A stretch of 64,000 nucleotides of DNA from assembly GCF_040954645.1 (NCBI RefSeq), contig NC_092809.1, positions 76,740,435 to 76,804,434 of the forward strand, read 5' to 3'. Origin of the DNA: Diabrotica undecimpunctata (taxonomy: Eukaryota; Arthropoda; Insecta; Coleoptera; Chrysomelidae). The notes under the pieces are model-generated. The model did not search any database, was not told the DNA's origin, and saw nothing but the letters and a program-made list of their open reading frames with translations. The translations under genes and the position numbers were made by a program. Within the stretch, counting starts at the first letter, position 1, and each line of letters starts with the position of its first letter. Shown piece by piece: positions 11,446 to 23,092 of the stretch.

Positions 11446-12320
11446 ACTTATTAAACTTGTATTGGTTATATATAACCAATAAAATAAACATCTTACATTT
11501 CTTGCAAATTCATTAGTACCTGTTAACCTCCATCACTCCGACACTGGCAACCTTATTTAGGGATTAGTAACCCTCACAACTATTGTATTCTATTCTGCTC
11601 CAACCTTTATACCTGGTGGTCATACTCAATTTAAAATTGTTTTCCTATATACTTCTGTAAACTTGTTGACAAATATCTGTTTTTCATTGAGTCACCCGTA
11701 TCAACAGTTTAGGGATTTGCATACATAATTTATTGTTTTATTACTCTCTCATACATAAAAATACACTATACTGTATATTCATTCATATATGTATATTAAT
11801 CAAACCAACATGACAATGACATATATAGTGACAGTATAGTTATTTTAAGAAATTAAAAAAAAAATTAATTTATGTGTAATGTTTTGTTTCATAAAGTATA
11901 ACATAAACTGTAATCTCACGACTAGTAAGTAAGACAATTAATAATTGTAAATAGATAATTTTTATATTGATTTGTTAACAGATGTCTTGGAAAAGAATTA
12001 AAATAAATTCGAAAGCTTGACAGTAAGTCAAAGCGTGTCGAGACATCTTTGTGAATAGCCTTCATTTCCTTTATTTGTAAACGTGTCTTTCGAATAAACT
12101 AGCTATTTGATACTTTACTTGATCGGCTACGTAAGTTTACCTTTACGGTTATATTGTTCAGTTATTACCCAGAAGCAATTAGTGACTATAAGTCCATCCA
12201 GCCAATAGGAAACCTCTTAACGAAATTTACAACCCCTAAGCCCCGTTTGATTTCTCCGAAGTCCGCCATTCATTAAATTTGGAAACCTTACGAGTTAATT
12301 AGAGCTATTCGGAAACTTAC

Positions 12321-12464
12321 TTTGCAAAGTTGTCGCTGTGGAAGTGAGCAATCCCTGAAGCGACCTGGAGTTGTGACGGAGAAGGGCTGCAAAGTCCCTT
12401 TGACCCTGCTTCCTTAATAAGGTCTCAGTCTTTTCGTCGCAACATTGTCCACCGCATATGGCAC
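12321..12464 (-). CDS. Internal exon of a glypican (dally/dally-like type)
   Basis: A 144-nt exon with good splice sites: a pyrimidine-rich acceptor ending CCAG just before 12464 and the donor GTAAGT directly after 12321. Phase 1 on both sides, no stops. It encodes 47 full codons, including AICGGQCCDEKTE and HNSRSLQGLLTSTA. The ICGG.CC cysteine pattern followed by a conserved helix with H(N/H)xxSLxGLL is typical of the N-terminal domain of glypicans, GPI-anchored heparan sulfate proteoglycans that shape Wnt, Hedgehog and BMP gradients at the cell surface. No neighbouring exon was found, so the flanking TE-filled DNA is probably intron. Which of the two insect glypicans it is cannot be told from 48 residues. 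Confidence 0.82.
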
Positions 12465-12699
12465 CTGGAAAGAAATAAAATGTTTCTTAAAGCGTTTTTT
12501 ACTAATATATCCTGCGACAATATACATGGTTTGATCTATTTTTAAGTAAAGTCTTGAAAAATATTTGTTTTTATCCAAAAAATTATATTACGCCTTCATT
12601 GTCAGTTTTTCGTTATTTACCGAAGACTATTGAACGTAACGAAGTATATGACACGAAGTATATAACGAAATAAAAACGAAGTATATGACAGTCAAAAGA

Positions 12700-13376
12700 A
12701 TAACTGACAATGAAAATAATATCACAATAGACAACTATACTATCGAACGAGTGGATGCCTTTACATATCTCGGCACAGAAATCAATCAGAAGAACTCGAA
12801 GTAGCGAAATTAATGTACGTATTTCCAGCGAGAATCGTACACACTATGCTAATAAAAGATTGATGACATCGAAATTATTAGACAAAAGAACCAAAATGAC
12901 TATCTACAGAACACTGATTAGACCCGTAGCAACCTATGGATGTGAAACTTGGGTAATAACGAAAAAAGATGAAGCCCAACTCAGGACATTCGAGAGAAAA
13001 ATACTGAGGAAAGTATATGGCCCGGTACAAGAGGAAGATGGCACATGGAGAATCAGGAGAAACGACGAGGTTAATGAGTTAAATGAAGGTTATGACATTG
13101 TAAGATTTGTGAAAAGTCAAAGACTGTCATGGCTGGGACATGTGCAGAGACAAAACGATGCAAAAACAACAAAGAAAATGTTACAATGGAAGCCCATAGG
13201 AAGGCGAAAAAAAGGAAGGCCCAAAACGAGATGGTTGGATGACGTGGAAGACGACCTGAAAACAATGAACATAAGACAATGGAGAAGAAGGGCACAAGAG
13301 AGATCTGAATGGAAGGACATAGCCAGACAGGCAAAGACCCATCCAGGGTTATGATGCCAAAAGAAGAAGAAGAAGA
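12700..13376 (+). pseudogene. LINE RT C-terminus, 5'-truncated
   Basis: 199-codon open frame (12755-13354) with the C-terminal signature of insect endonuclease-RT LINEs: RPVATYGCETW, FERKILRKVYGP, RLSWLGHVQRQND, RRKKGRPKTRWLDDVE, QERSEWKDIARQAKTHPGL. It ends with a short (GAA)n tail, which suggests an RTE-type 3' end rather than poly(A). The RT core is missing. The same family is present, inverted, at 37945-38815. Confidence 0.88.
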
Positions 13377-13379
13377 ATT

Positions 13380-14779
13380 GAACGTAACGATGGAATATAT
13401 AGATTAGTTTAGGTAATACTTTAGTTTAAGTGGACTCATACTTTCTAAATTACCAAAAAATCGAATTTTGTTAAAAACATTCCTTATAGCTGTATTTATA
13501 ACGGTACGCACCTGAGTTACAACTCGTTTTTATACAACACCTCGCACCCCGCTTCACCTATGAACCTGTAACTCGACAATTGCTTTCGAAAACTTGTTTT
13601 ATATATTGAAATATATAAAATATATTTATATTTTAATCAATTATATTATTCAAATTTATCGAAAATTATTATTGTTTTTAAAATCGGAAAAAAGGCCTCG
13701 ATCTGGTAGTCATTTAAAAGGCGGTCGAAGTAAGGGCGCATTGAAATACGCATAATATGAAAAGCAACTTCAAAGGTAATCAATCAGCTTACTGCAGAAA
13801 AAAATTCTGAATTACTCAGTTCTTCGACAAAATTGCATAAAAATAAAAATTTGAATAAAAATTGGAGATATATCTAGTAGTTTTTCGTAAAATATCGACA
13901 AAGCTCGTATTGCTTAAGCCAATAGAAGGAGCAGCGAGACATCAAAAAAAGGGGTAAGTTATAAAAAAAAGCTTCACCGACCATTTTACAGCTTTCACTA
14001 GACAGTGTGGGCACCCAATATGCACCAGGAATCGCCACTTAGCCATTCCTGGTGCATTAGCGATTAGCGAAAAATACTACAAACGCGTTTTTCTCGAAAT
14101 CACATTTTTCAAAACTGGGAGACGTTTTTCTCAAAATCCACTATACCAATTTCAGTAAACCAATTTTTTTTAAACATTATATATACGACTTCTAAATAAA
14201 CCCCTAAACGGTTCAGACGACCCCACCTTTTTAATAGAGCGGTAAATTCACCCACAAAACATGCGTTTTTTGGAATTTTTTATAAAGACCTTAAAAATAT
14301 AAACAAAAAACAACTTTTAAAAGCTTTCTTTACTAGTTTTAAGGCTCAAGAATTAAATCCCGTTATAATTAAAAAAAATGTTTGGGGGCAGAAAAATCCC
14401 GCAAATTAAATTGCATCCTTTGAAGACCTCCTCTGCAGTGGTAAAAAAACAACGAAAAGTGTCAAAAAAAATTGTTTTGTATACCTCAAATGTTTCTTAT
14501 AACAATTCAACAGAAAAAATTATTACCATAAATATAGTAGTTTTTTTGTTTAATATTTAAAAGTGTCTTTGTTTCCAATTTAGAAGGTAAGGGTCCCCTT
14601 AAGTAAAACGAAATATGTATATACCAATTAGACTGGTTCTCAAAAGACCTGGACATTCATCAATGTGATACGAACATACATCTTTTTGTAATGAGGAGAC
14701 CAATAAATATTGGTGTAAAAATGAGCAAGACGTTTTTTACAGTCCCTAATAGAAGCAGAAGATATATGCGTAGGAACAA
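13380..14779. other. Unassigned AT-rich stretch
   Basis: I see no reliable gene. The frame at 14378-14560 has no family that I recognise. A short GC-richer portion at 13685-13760 might be an old transposon fragment, but I cannot place it. Confidence 0.4.
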
Positions 14780-15400
14780 GATCCATAGACCAGGTAATGG
14801 CCTATAAATACCTAGGTCATGAGATTCGCATAGGAAAAGATAACCAAACCGTTGAGCTTCTCCGTCGTATAAGACTGACTTGGGCAGCCTTCGGCAAGCT
14901 GAACCATATTTTCAAATCGTCTAATATACCAATATGCCTTAAAAGAACAACGTTTAATCAGTGTGTTTTGCCAGTGTTAACTGACGGTGCGGAAACGTTG
15001 ACCATGACAAGGAGAACAGTTCAAAAGATCCGTGTGTGTCAAAGGGCGATGGAGCGTGCTATGTTGGGCGTTTCACTACGAGACAAGATCCCAAATCGCC
15101 AGCTACGACAAAGAACAGGAGTGGCTGATGCAGTAGAGAGAGTAGCAACACTGAAATGGAACTGGGCAGGTCACGTGGCTCGAATGACAGATAATAGATG
15201 GACAAAGCGGATACTGGAATGGAGACCAAGAGATGATGCCTACCGAAGCATAGGTCATCCACCAACACGTTGGACTGACGATCTAAAACATTGTCATAGG
15301 AATTGGATGCAAGAGGCACACGATCGAAATAGATGGAAAATTATGAGGGAGATCTATGTCCAGCAGTGGATAGGCAAAGATTGAATGATGAATAGAAGCA
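14780..15400 (+). pseudogene. LINE RT C-terminus, second family
   Basis: 195-codon frame (14797-15384): MAYKYLGHEIRIGKDNQT, RRIRLTWAAFGKLNHIF, FNQCVLPVLTDGAETLT, QRAMERAMLGVSLRDKI, LKWNWAGHVARMTDNRW, GHPPTRWTDDL, YVQQWIGKD. This is the C-terminal region of a widespread insect non-LTR retrotransposon family, distinct from the one at 12700-13376. It is 5'-truncated, but the fragment itself is undamaged apart from substitutions. A short ATGATGA tail follows the stop. Confidence 0.87.
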
Positions 15401-15429
15401 GAGCCCGTACAGAAAAATAAATCTAGATT

Positions 15430-16740
15430 AAAACAAAACACTGCCGAAGATGAAGGTGAAGATGTTTGTTTTAAGCCCAAATATTCTGTTGAGCATAGAA
15501 GTTATTTTAAATTCAATACTTTATAAGAAAAGGATCAACCTCTGCAAAAAGGCTTTTTTGAATCTGCACGGTATTTGTGAAAGAAAATAAGCACACTGCA
15601 AGATCTTTTTGTGAAAGGTGTCTCCTAGAGATTTAAGAGGTCAACACATGAATAGGAAGACCTTTTCATAAGGTTAGACGGATCTTGTAAAAGAATACAT
15701 TCAGTCATTCCCACTGAAAACAAGTCACTATTCGTCTAAGGAAATAAAATACCTAGATGCTAAACTGGACATAAAAATGCTTAATTTGTTCCAAGAGATA
15801 TATAACGAGTTGAACTTGAAGTATAGTTTTTACTACAAACTTTTCAAAGAACATTTCAATTATAGATTTGGAAGGCCCCAAATTGACACTTGTTGTGAAT
15901 GTGAACTGCTCAAGTGCTCAATACTAGAATAAATATCCTCGGTTGAATAAAACAACCAAACAAGTTGCAGTTGCGCAGCTATTTGTGCATACGAGGCGTA
16001 GCAAAAAGTTTTATTCATCCCTTCGACAGACGAAGGAATACTGTGCCGAACATGAAATGTTTTTATGTTTTGAATATATGGCAAACGTATCGCTTCCTAG
16101 CTGCTATATATTCTGCATAGCTCTCAGAGCAGCTGAAGATAGAGACCAATGGAGAAAAATTGTTAGGAATATTGGAAGACATCACGATCCTCAGTAATGG
16201 GACAGTGACAAGAGAGATCGCTTCCTACGATTCCAGTACAGGAAATATATTACCTTAGAGTCTAAGGCTTAGACAACTGTCCGTCTATCCGTTTACATCC
16301 ACAATAGTAATAATGACACTGGAACATTTTTTTTATACCACCAGAGAATTGCTGGGAAGTAATGAAGTTTGCTCTTTCTTAAAGAAGTATATTGACGAGA
16401 ATGTTCCAGCTAATATAGATGAGTACATATACAGTGACAACTGTACAAGGCACAGGACAAAATAAAAATCACACGATGATTAGGTTTTTAATGCAACTTA
16501 CATACAGTGGAAGATTCAAAACAGTTCTCTATAGACTTCCAATAAGCGGTCACTCCTATTTGCGATGTGACAGTGTCTTCGGCCTTGTAAAACGAAACCT
16601 AAGGAAACATGATAGAATCTACACTATGAAAGATATATCAGAAATAATACTTTCATCTATAACACAGGGGAAGTTTACTGTGAATTACGTAAAAAATGCA
16701 GATGTTTTGGACTTTCAAAGTTGGTGGACCAAATTTTAAA
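15430..16740 (+). pseudogene. DUF7869-type transposon protein, decayed
   Basis: Pieces in order: DLFVKGVSPRDLRGQHMNRK, SHYSSKEIKYLDAKL, FNYRFGRPQIDTCCECELL, then LLGSNEVCSFLKKYIDE, a damaged YSDN block, and a final intact stretch (16419-16739) with YRLPISGHSYLRCDSVFGLV and NADVLDFQSWW. Arthropod TE-associated proteins with this layout carry a domain I know as DUF7869, probably an RNase-H-like transposase core (YSD..GQN, then GH...D). Frameshifts and a small LINE 3' fragment (about 16115-16200, ALRAAEDRDQWRKIVRNI) break it. A related copy is at 62160-63900. The family name is from memory. Confidence 0.65.
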
Positions 16741-16749
16741 AGAAAAATA

Positions 16750-17565
16750 CTATTTCAGAAAAAAGTAAAATTGAGAAAAACAAAAAAAGGAAATGTACTA
16801 TTTCTTCCTACCACGAATTTACTTGCGAAAGATTTAAAAAAGAAGTGGTTGTTGTATCTGATTTTATAGGTGATTTCTTAAGAAAACCTTCAATGATTAC
16901 CATCGAACCGTGATTATTATCTAACCCACTGTATGTTGCTGAGCCATCTCCCCCTTCCTCATTAGCAAGAAAAACTCATGAAGCAAAAGTACTAATTCAC
17001 CAAGAAAATTAATAAACTTTTGCAGTACGTCCCTCAGGAACACGATGGTTTTGCAAAGAGTGCCCAATATACTTCAGTTGCAAGCAAAAAATGAGCAAAA
17101 ATTTACAAAATTGCGATTAATTTTAGTTAATTGTATTGTCTTAAAACTGTTTTAATAAAGTAATATTAATTATAAATAAACACTGTGTAAATTAATCCAC
17201 CAATCAAAACTTTCCCCGTAAAACAAGACTTTTGTCAACTATTTTCAATAAAAAAAAATACAATAATAATGTTATAAGGTGACATGAAATCAGCTAACAT
17301 GATTTATTTTCAGTTTTAAGGTCCTTAATATGTTTTGAAAAATCAGAAAAGTACAAAATGGTTTTTCATAAAATTTACATTTTGTGACAAGAGGCCTTAA
17401 AAACAACAGACTTCACTTAATTGTGTTGGCTGTGGCGCTACTTCTACCGATTTATCGGTAGATATATTGACTAGGTAATTTATTTACGGATCTAATCGCT
17501 AGAAAAAACCTTATTTTCTATCAATTTTCATTCTTCATACGAAGACATTTATAAAAACATACATT
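16750..17565. other. Unassigned
   Basis: 16840-17100 may still belong to the preceding transposon (broken frame with FCKECPIYFSCKQK, a possible cysteine cluster). The remainder is AT-rich and holds nothing that I recognise. Confidence 0.35.
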
Positions 17566-17569
17566 TCCT

Positions 17570-17990
17570 ATGTATATTTTCCATCTTGTATCAGCTCTTC
17601 CTCTATGTCTTCTTCCCGGTGGATCCCAATCCAATATTCTTTTCGGCCACCTGTGCTCAGGCATCCTTTGAGCATTCTAATTCTATTCTGTTCTATATTT
17701 TCTTTGGTCCTATTCTATCCGCTCTGGTGAATTGTAGATATCTTCTCATAAAGTCCAGTTTAACTGTTCCTATTCTATTTAGTATTGATGTTGTCCTTGG
17801 CTATAGGATATCTAACGGCTCTGCAAAGTGGTATTGCTTGGCCCGTAGTTCGCCAGACATGATTAGCTGAAGTTTGCGTTGTACTTGAGTTATCCAAATT
17901 TCTTTTAAGTTTTTCTTCAGTTTTATTTGTTTCTCGGTGAACGTCGTGTTTCACCTTCCCACAAAAATCGTCCTAGTACAGACCTCCTCG
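17570..17990 (-). pseudogene. LINE C-terminal relic
   Basis: Minus-strand reading gives KLDFMRRYLQFTRADRIG and further blocks that follow the region after the YGAETW motif in insect LINEs (MDFWRRSARVSRLERIRN in relatives). Several stops are present, with no RT core and no tail. Assignment rests on this one block. Confidence 0.5.
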
Positions 17991-17999
17991 TTGGTAGAG

Positions 18000-19220
18000 C
18001 TAGGAATCCATATTCGTTGGATCAGTAATACGAGCACTTCTTAGAGCACGTACTCTGATTCGGCGAATAGTGATTGCTGATTGTACAGGGTGTGCCTGAT
18101 TGAAAGTGTGTGCCATATTCGAGCCTTTGTTCCATTTTGGAACTCTTGAGTCGCACACAAGTACAGTTACTATTCAGCCACGTTTTCGAATTTTCCTAAG
18201 ACTGTACACCTTCCCAGTTTCCTGGGAGCTTAGTTTAGAATTAGCGTAGTATCCACAAAAAACAGAGGTGAGTGAGTTTTTATTTCCCACTCATCCAACT
18301 AATTTACCACCATCAACCAAGATGGTTATCTGTGTGCTTTATAGTGGATATCTGTGATAGTTATCATGGTGCTCGGCATCATATAATTCACCATTTTGCT
18401 CTGAAAATATTGCTCGATCTTGTCCTTTTTTTTTGATATCTTTGATTGCTCATTATTTACGTATCATCTTCAAATCGTATATTATATTTTTGCGGGTTCG
18501 ATAATTTACTTTTATATCCGTTTTTGATTCTTTCAATGCTTCTTGAATTATCGAATATCGTACTTAAGTGTCTTGTGTATTCTTTTAGATACGATTTTAA
18601 GAAATATTTTGAAATGACTCAGTAGTAATAGTCGTTGCTTTATACCCTAGCATAAAAGTCCCCCCCCCCTTAGATTTAATTGAAAGGTACTTTTAATGAC
18701 CTTTAAACTCGTTTTTATAGTAATGTGTAACATTTCTGTAGACACATTAATTTGTTTGATTCTTAAAAAACTGCAATATATTTCAAACAAAGTAGTGTAG
18801 TTCAATTCAATCCTGAATCAATTTAAAAGCAGTTCAAAGGCAGCATTTTTTTTTTAATAAAACACTCCTTAACACCTGCATTGCGAGAAAACTGCATGAC
18901 ACAGTTGTATCTACTTTTCAAAGCGACAGTATTTACATCAAATGATTTTCTTTGCACATGATATACGAATTCTTATTCACAAAAGTCTCTCCTCTGAATA
19001 CGGGATTTGGATGTTTCTGTCAAGTTACGATAAGTTATACGTTATACATAAAAGGCAAATTGCTTCTGCAAATCAAAAATAAAAAAAATTTATTGACATA
19101 TATAAATTAAAAATTAAATAGTTCTATTTTTGTAAGTTGTTTCGTTTTTACTTTTTACGTTTTTATTATACATGTATATATCATAATATATATATATACA
19201 TGTTTACCTTACCGTTTACT
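18000..19220. other. Unassigned, AT-rich
   Basis: Holds a C homopolymer of 10-12 bp near 18660 and TA-rich stretches near 19180. No gene recognised. Confidence 0.5.
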
Positions 19221-19225
19221 AAGTT

Positions 19226-21180
19226 CTTGGGAAGAACCGCGTTGAAAATTTAAAACTCGACATTTCGGCACCCATTTTGGAGCCATTATCAAGAGGGATT
19301 TCCAAAATTCTTAGAGCAACTGGTTTTTCGCTTTTCTTTCGCTTTCGCTTTCGCTTTTCAACTTTTCAAAACCTTCAATGACATCCAATCTCACTATATC
19401 CATCCATTATTATGGGATACTTTCGATCGTCTTTCTCACGAAAAAGACTTCAAAGATTTCTGACAACAAAATCCAAACCCAGAAACGCAAACTGGCCCAA
19501 CTCATCTGTCAGCCAAATCCACAGCCTTTTTCGAATCAACAACCTTCTACTGTGGTACGCAATTTCTCTGATATTCACATATCCGATTCAGCTACCAAAG
19601 CTCTGTCAAAAGGCTTCAATTTTTCTGTCACTCCTATTTCCATCCCAACTAAGAAAATTATTTGTCAAACTGAAGAAGCTATTTCTCATCTTCCTTTCAC
19701 CAAGCCGAAGTTGCCAAACAATATGTCGCCAGAATTGTTCATACTTTTAAACCCCCACCGTCAAATATCAGTCTTTCAGAACGACGTGCTCTCAAAGAAC
19801 TGTATAACAACCCTGACATTGTCATCCTTTCGGCCACCGTCATTCTCATCTCTTCTAATTATTGCGACAAAATGTTTGAACTTCTCAGTTCCACAGAATA
19901 CAAACACGTCCTAAATGATCCCACCACCTATCTAAAAAAACGACCAAATCCATCATAAATAAGTTCACTCTACCTCCCTACTTTAAAAAAACTCTTAAGG
20001 CCCATCGTCAGTGCATACAATTGCCCCATTCAGAAATTGCCAAGACACCTCGCCTTATCCTTACAACCCTTAGCCGAAAACGCCTCGTCCTTTGTCAAAA
20101 AAGCTTTCAATTTTATTGATCTTCTGAAAAACATTTCAGATTTAGATTTGACATTGTTTCTTTATTGATCAACATTCCTATTGCATTTCCATCTTGGACT
20201 CTAAACATCAAATTCCCCAAGACACATTACCTCGTATAAAACACTGATATCTACACTGATAACACGTAATAGCTGATATCTACATGCAACGTTTCTAAAC
20301 AACAGCCCTATCCTCGTCAAATCTAAAACCTACTTCTAGTTATGGTACGTTGATGACATCTTTGTCATTTGGCCCCATGGTAAAGACATATTAAATCTCT
20401 TCATCTCCCACCTGACTGGAATCCATCCCAGTATTCAATTCATGATGGAAGTTGAATCTGAAGCGTCTTTGACATTACCCATACTACATTACATCCATAC
20501 AAACCGCCATCTCAATGCCTAGTCACAGCATCACCCCGCCTAACTCAATTCAGTTATCAACACTCTTGTTTCCCGTTCCATAAGACTTAGCGACGACCAT
20601 CACAGATCATTCGAAATCAATTCAATAAGCCAAATTATAAAAGGGCTATCACAAAACCCAAATCAATAGGAGCATTCAAAAACATCTAAACCCCATTCCG
20701 TCCAAAAAGAAACCTTGCCATCTAATCAACCCAAAATCTTTCTACCTTTTGTCAAAGGTGTCACTGACTCAAGATCAGTAGAACTCAATCCTCTACACCT
20801 CAAAACCATCTTCAGTACTTACTCCATGTTGTCCAATTTCGTCAGATCCGTAACATACCAAATCCCCAATGAAGATCATGGTGTCTACGAGATACCTTGT
20901 TCCAGTTGCCCATGAACATACATAGGACAGACAAATTAACGAATCTACAACCGTATTTACGAAAATTCTATATCTGTAAAACATTAAGAGGCAGATTGAG
21001 ACCTTAGTGCCGTTTGACGGTTCTTGGATTTCTGGAGAACAAGATACTGGTACGTCACGAGTAAGGGGAGTAGGCAGATTGAGACCCCGAACTCGAACGG
21101 AACTATATCCCTCTTATTAATGGCTCCAATAATGGGTTTACCGAAACATCAAGTTTTAAATTCTCAACGCGGTTCTTTTT
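19226..21180 (+). mobile_element. Decayed PLE flanked by inverted pLTR pieces
   Basis: The ends 19226-19300 (minus) and 21108-21180 (plus) are inverted copies of one terminal repeat. Between them lies a broken PLE ORF: NFSDIHISDSATKALSKGF and a basic N-terminal region (19378-19900), a motif-C remnant WYVDDIFVIWPHGKD (20340-20385), IQFMMEVESE, and a damaged GIY-YIG start VYEIPCSSCP plus TYIGQTN (20880-20940). A (CTTTCG)n run sits near 19330. The IWPHG motif groups it with the PLE at 3001-5103, not with the tandem array. Confidence 0.8.
19256..19300 (-). ncRNA. Hammerhead relic (PLE terminal repeat, inverted copy)
   Basis: Minus strand: CTCTTGATAATGGCTCC, a loop, then GGTGCCGAAATGTCGAG. Stem I CUC/GAG is kept, the core CUGANGA has become UUGAUAA, and the stem III palindrome ACGT has become ATGT. 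Probably inactive. The plus-strand partner at 21108-21155 is similarly decayed. Confidence 0.5.
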
Positions 21181-21189
21181 TGGCCAATA

Positions 21190-22249
21190 TCAATGGGGCT
21201 TCGAATATAATCCTATTGTGTATGTAATGTAATAATATTGTGAATGTTATGTTTATCTAATTTTTAGTTAATTTTGTAGTGTGTTCCTGATAAGATTGAA
21301 AAATAAATATCAACGAAATATCGAACTGATAAAATTAAAATGACACAAGAAAATAGCTTCACTACGATGTCCTTTATAAATAAACTAACTACTTTAAACA
21401 TTGTTTGAAATTTTTTTTTCAAATTTGATTAAAAATAACGATATGGAAACTACAGCTACAACCTTGTGTTTAAATAGTAACTAAACATAAATTTAACTGC
21501 TTTGAGATCTCACGGAGCACTAACAAATTCGTCGTTTTCCGTAAGCGACAAGATGGTCAATCTAGGAGGCCATTATACGCTAATAATAGCGACAGCAGGT
21601 TGAAAGCGATCTGCATATCTCATGACCGCCTTGACATTGCATTCCTAATTCATAATAAGCCGACAGTCCACCGACACAAGCTCGCCAACACGTAATGGAT
21701 TCCTTCCTTGTGTGATGGATGAGCCAAGTATGTCTAACTGGGAATTAAGTACCAGCAACTTGTCGACAGACATGATCTCGAAAATCCATTAACGGCTTCA
21801 ACTGAAATGGCTTATCAATAGCTGGTAATAATGACGATTTTCAATTGATTGAAATTCGCAATTCATATTAGTATAATACACAAGTACACTCCTGGTCAAA
21901 AAAATCCGGACACTTTTTGATGTGTTTTGATGGGTTTGAAAGTTGAATTCCGTTTTTTAATGTTTGTTATACCTGCCACAAGAACAGATTCAGCAACTTA
22001 TTGCAAGTATGGGCGCATTGAAATCCTATGCAGATGTAGGGAATGTAATACCCGATAATAAACCTAAAAAACAGCGAACTGTGAGCAACTAAAATTTTAT
22101 TTTTTCTTTTCTTTAATTTTTGGAAGAATGTTAATTTTTTCGTTCTTTTGGGATACTTATTTTTTCTGTTATTACTTTTTAGTGATTTAAATAAACGTTT
22201 TATATTATTAAATTTATATTAGGCTGTCTTTTAATTTGCCGATTCAGTT
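21190..22249. other. Intergenic, one less AT-rich island
   Basis: 21500-21830 is a stretch of balanced base composition without repeat similarity to the rest of the window and without an open frame. It could be conserved noncoding DNA of the host intron (inference). A sequence resembling a Tc1-type end (CTGGTCAAAAAAATCCGG) lies near 21893. Confidence 0.35.
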
Positions 22250-22692
22250 ATAATCCGTCGATCAATAAATATCAGAGTCCCAGGCTAAAACAACATTGAA
22301 ACAACTTTTTTTTATTAAAATTATTATTTATTCATCAATATAACCTCCTTTATGCGATAATCATTCCAATAGTTTTCTAATATTTTGATGCCGCCCTTGT
22401 AAAACCCTTTAAATCTCTTTGCCTTCAAAATTTGCTTCAGTTTCGGCGATTACTTTCTCATTGCAGCGATATCTCTTGCCACAGAGTATTTTTTAGATTG
22501 AAAAAAAAGGTGGTAATTGCTATGAGCCACATCTGGACTACACGGTGTGTGTGGAAGCAACTCAAAGCCCAATTCGTGCATTTTTGCAATCGTTTTCATC
22601 TACTTGTGACACAGTGCATTGTCTTGTTGAAACCACAAATTTTCTTGAATAAATGAGGCCTTAAAACGCTCTAATAACCCAATATACTATTT

Positions 22693-23092
22693 AAACTTTA
22701 ATCAAATAAAAGGCAGATATCGAGCACAGTTTTTTATTAAATCTTGCCCAAGTACTTTCGCTCCTAGAGCATCTTCTGGGGTACTTTGTCAAAATTATAG
22801 GCTATCCTAATAATTTGGTGAATGTCATAAACATTAAATAATACATTTGCACAACATTAGACAAAGGACAAACAGTTTAAAAAGTTTTTTAAATTTGAAG
22901 AAGCTACATAGTGGGTGACAGTAGGAGAGAGAATCACTCCTCCTAAGTAATATTTAATGTTTATGACATTCACCAAATTGTTGGATAGACTATAATTTTG
23001 ATGTGAAGATGCTCTAGGAGCGTACTTAGACAAGACTTAATAAAAAAACTATGCTTGATATCTGCCTTTTATTTGATTAAAGTTCATTTATT
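22693..23092. mobile_element. PLE-type inverted-repeat (foldback) insertion
   Basis: Arms of about 150 bp, 22693-22852 and 22946-23092, are inverted copies of one terminal repeat around a ~95-bp spacer. The insertion interrupts the mariner transposase. The left arm (minus strand) carries a hammerhead-like motif; in the right arm the GAAA has been lost. It looks like two PLE terminal repeats joined head to head with no coding region left. Confidence 0.75.
22747..22781 (-). ncRNA. Hammerhead-like motif in the foldback arm
   Basis: Minus strand: CCC (stem I), CAGAAGA (core, one change from CUGAAGA), stem II GCTC/GAGC, GAA, the 6-nt palindrome AGTACT, U, then GGG pairing with CCC. The U-to-A core change predicts loss of activity. 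Confidence 0.5.

Larger units (their letters stand above)
9371..11775 (-). mobile_element. IS630/Tc1/mariner-type transposon with DD82E transposase
   Basis: An element of about 2.4 kb with imperfect terminal inverted repeats of ~35 bp: the left begins TAGTTATAGTTTATTTTT (9371), and the right, read inverted from 11775, begins TACAGTATAGTGTATTTTT. Both continue into a GAGAGAGTAA block. TA at each edge fits the TA target of this superfamily. It inserted beside the end of a PLE fragment. Internally it has the transposase gene at 9719-11056 and a short tandem/palindromic region at 11290-11445. Confidence 0.75.

Noticed and set aside
13071..13334. Minus-strand frames opposite the LINE at 12700-13376 (similarly 15059-15480, 59686-60308 and 37960-38294)
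   Set aside because: Antisense to well-supported LINE coding sequence; no independent similarity.
21893..21911. CTGGTCAAAAAAATCCGG resembling a Tc1-type terminal repeat
   Set aside because: No matching inverted end and no transposase nearby; a chance match is likely.
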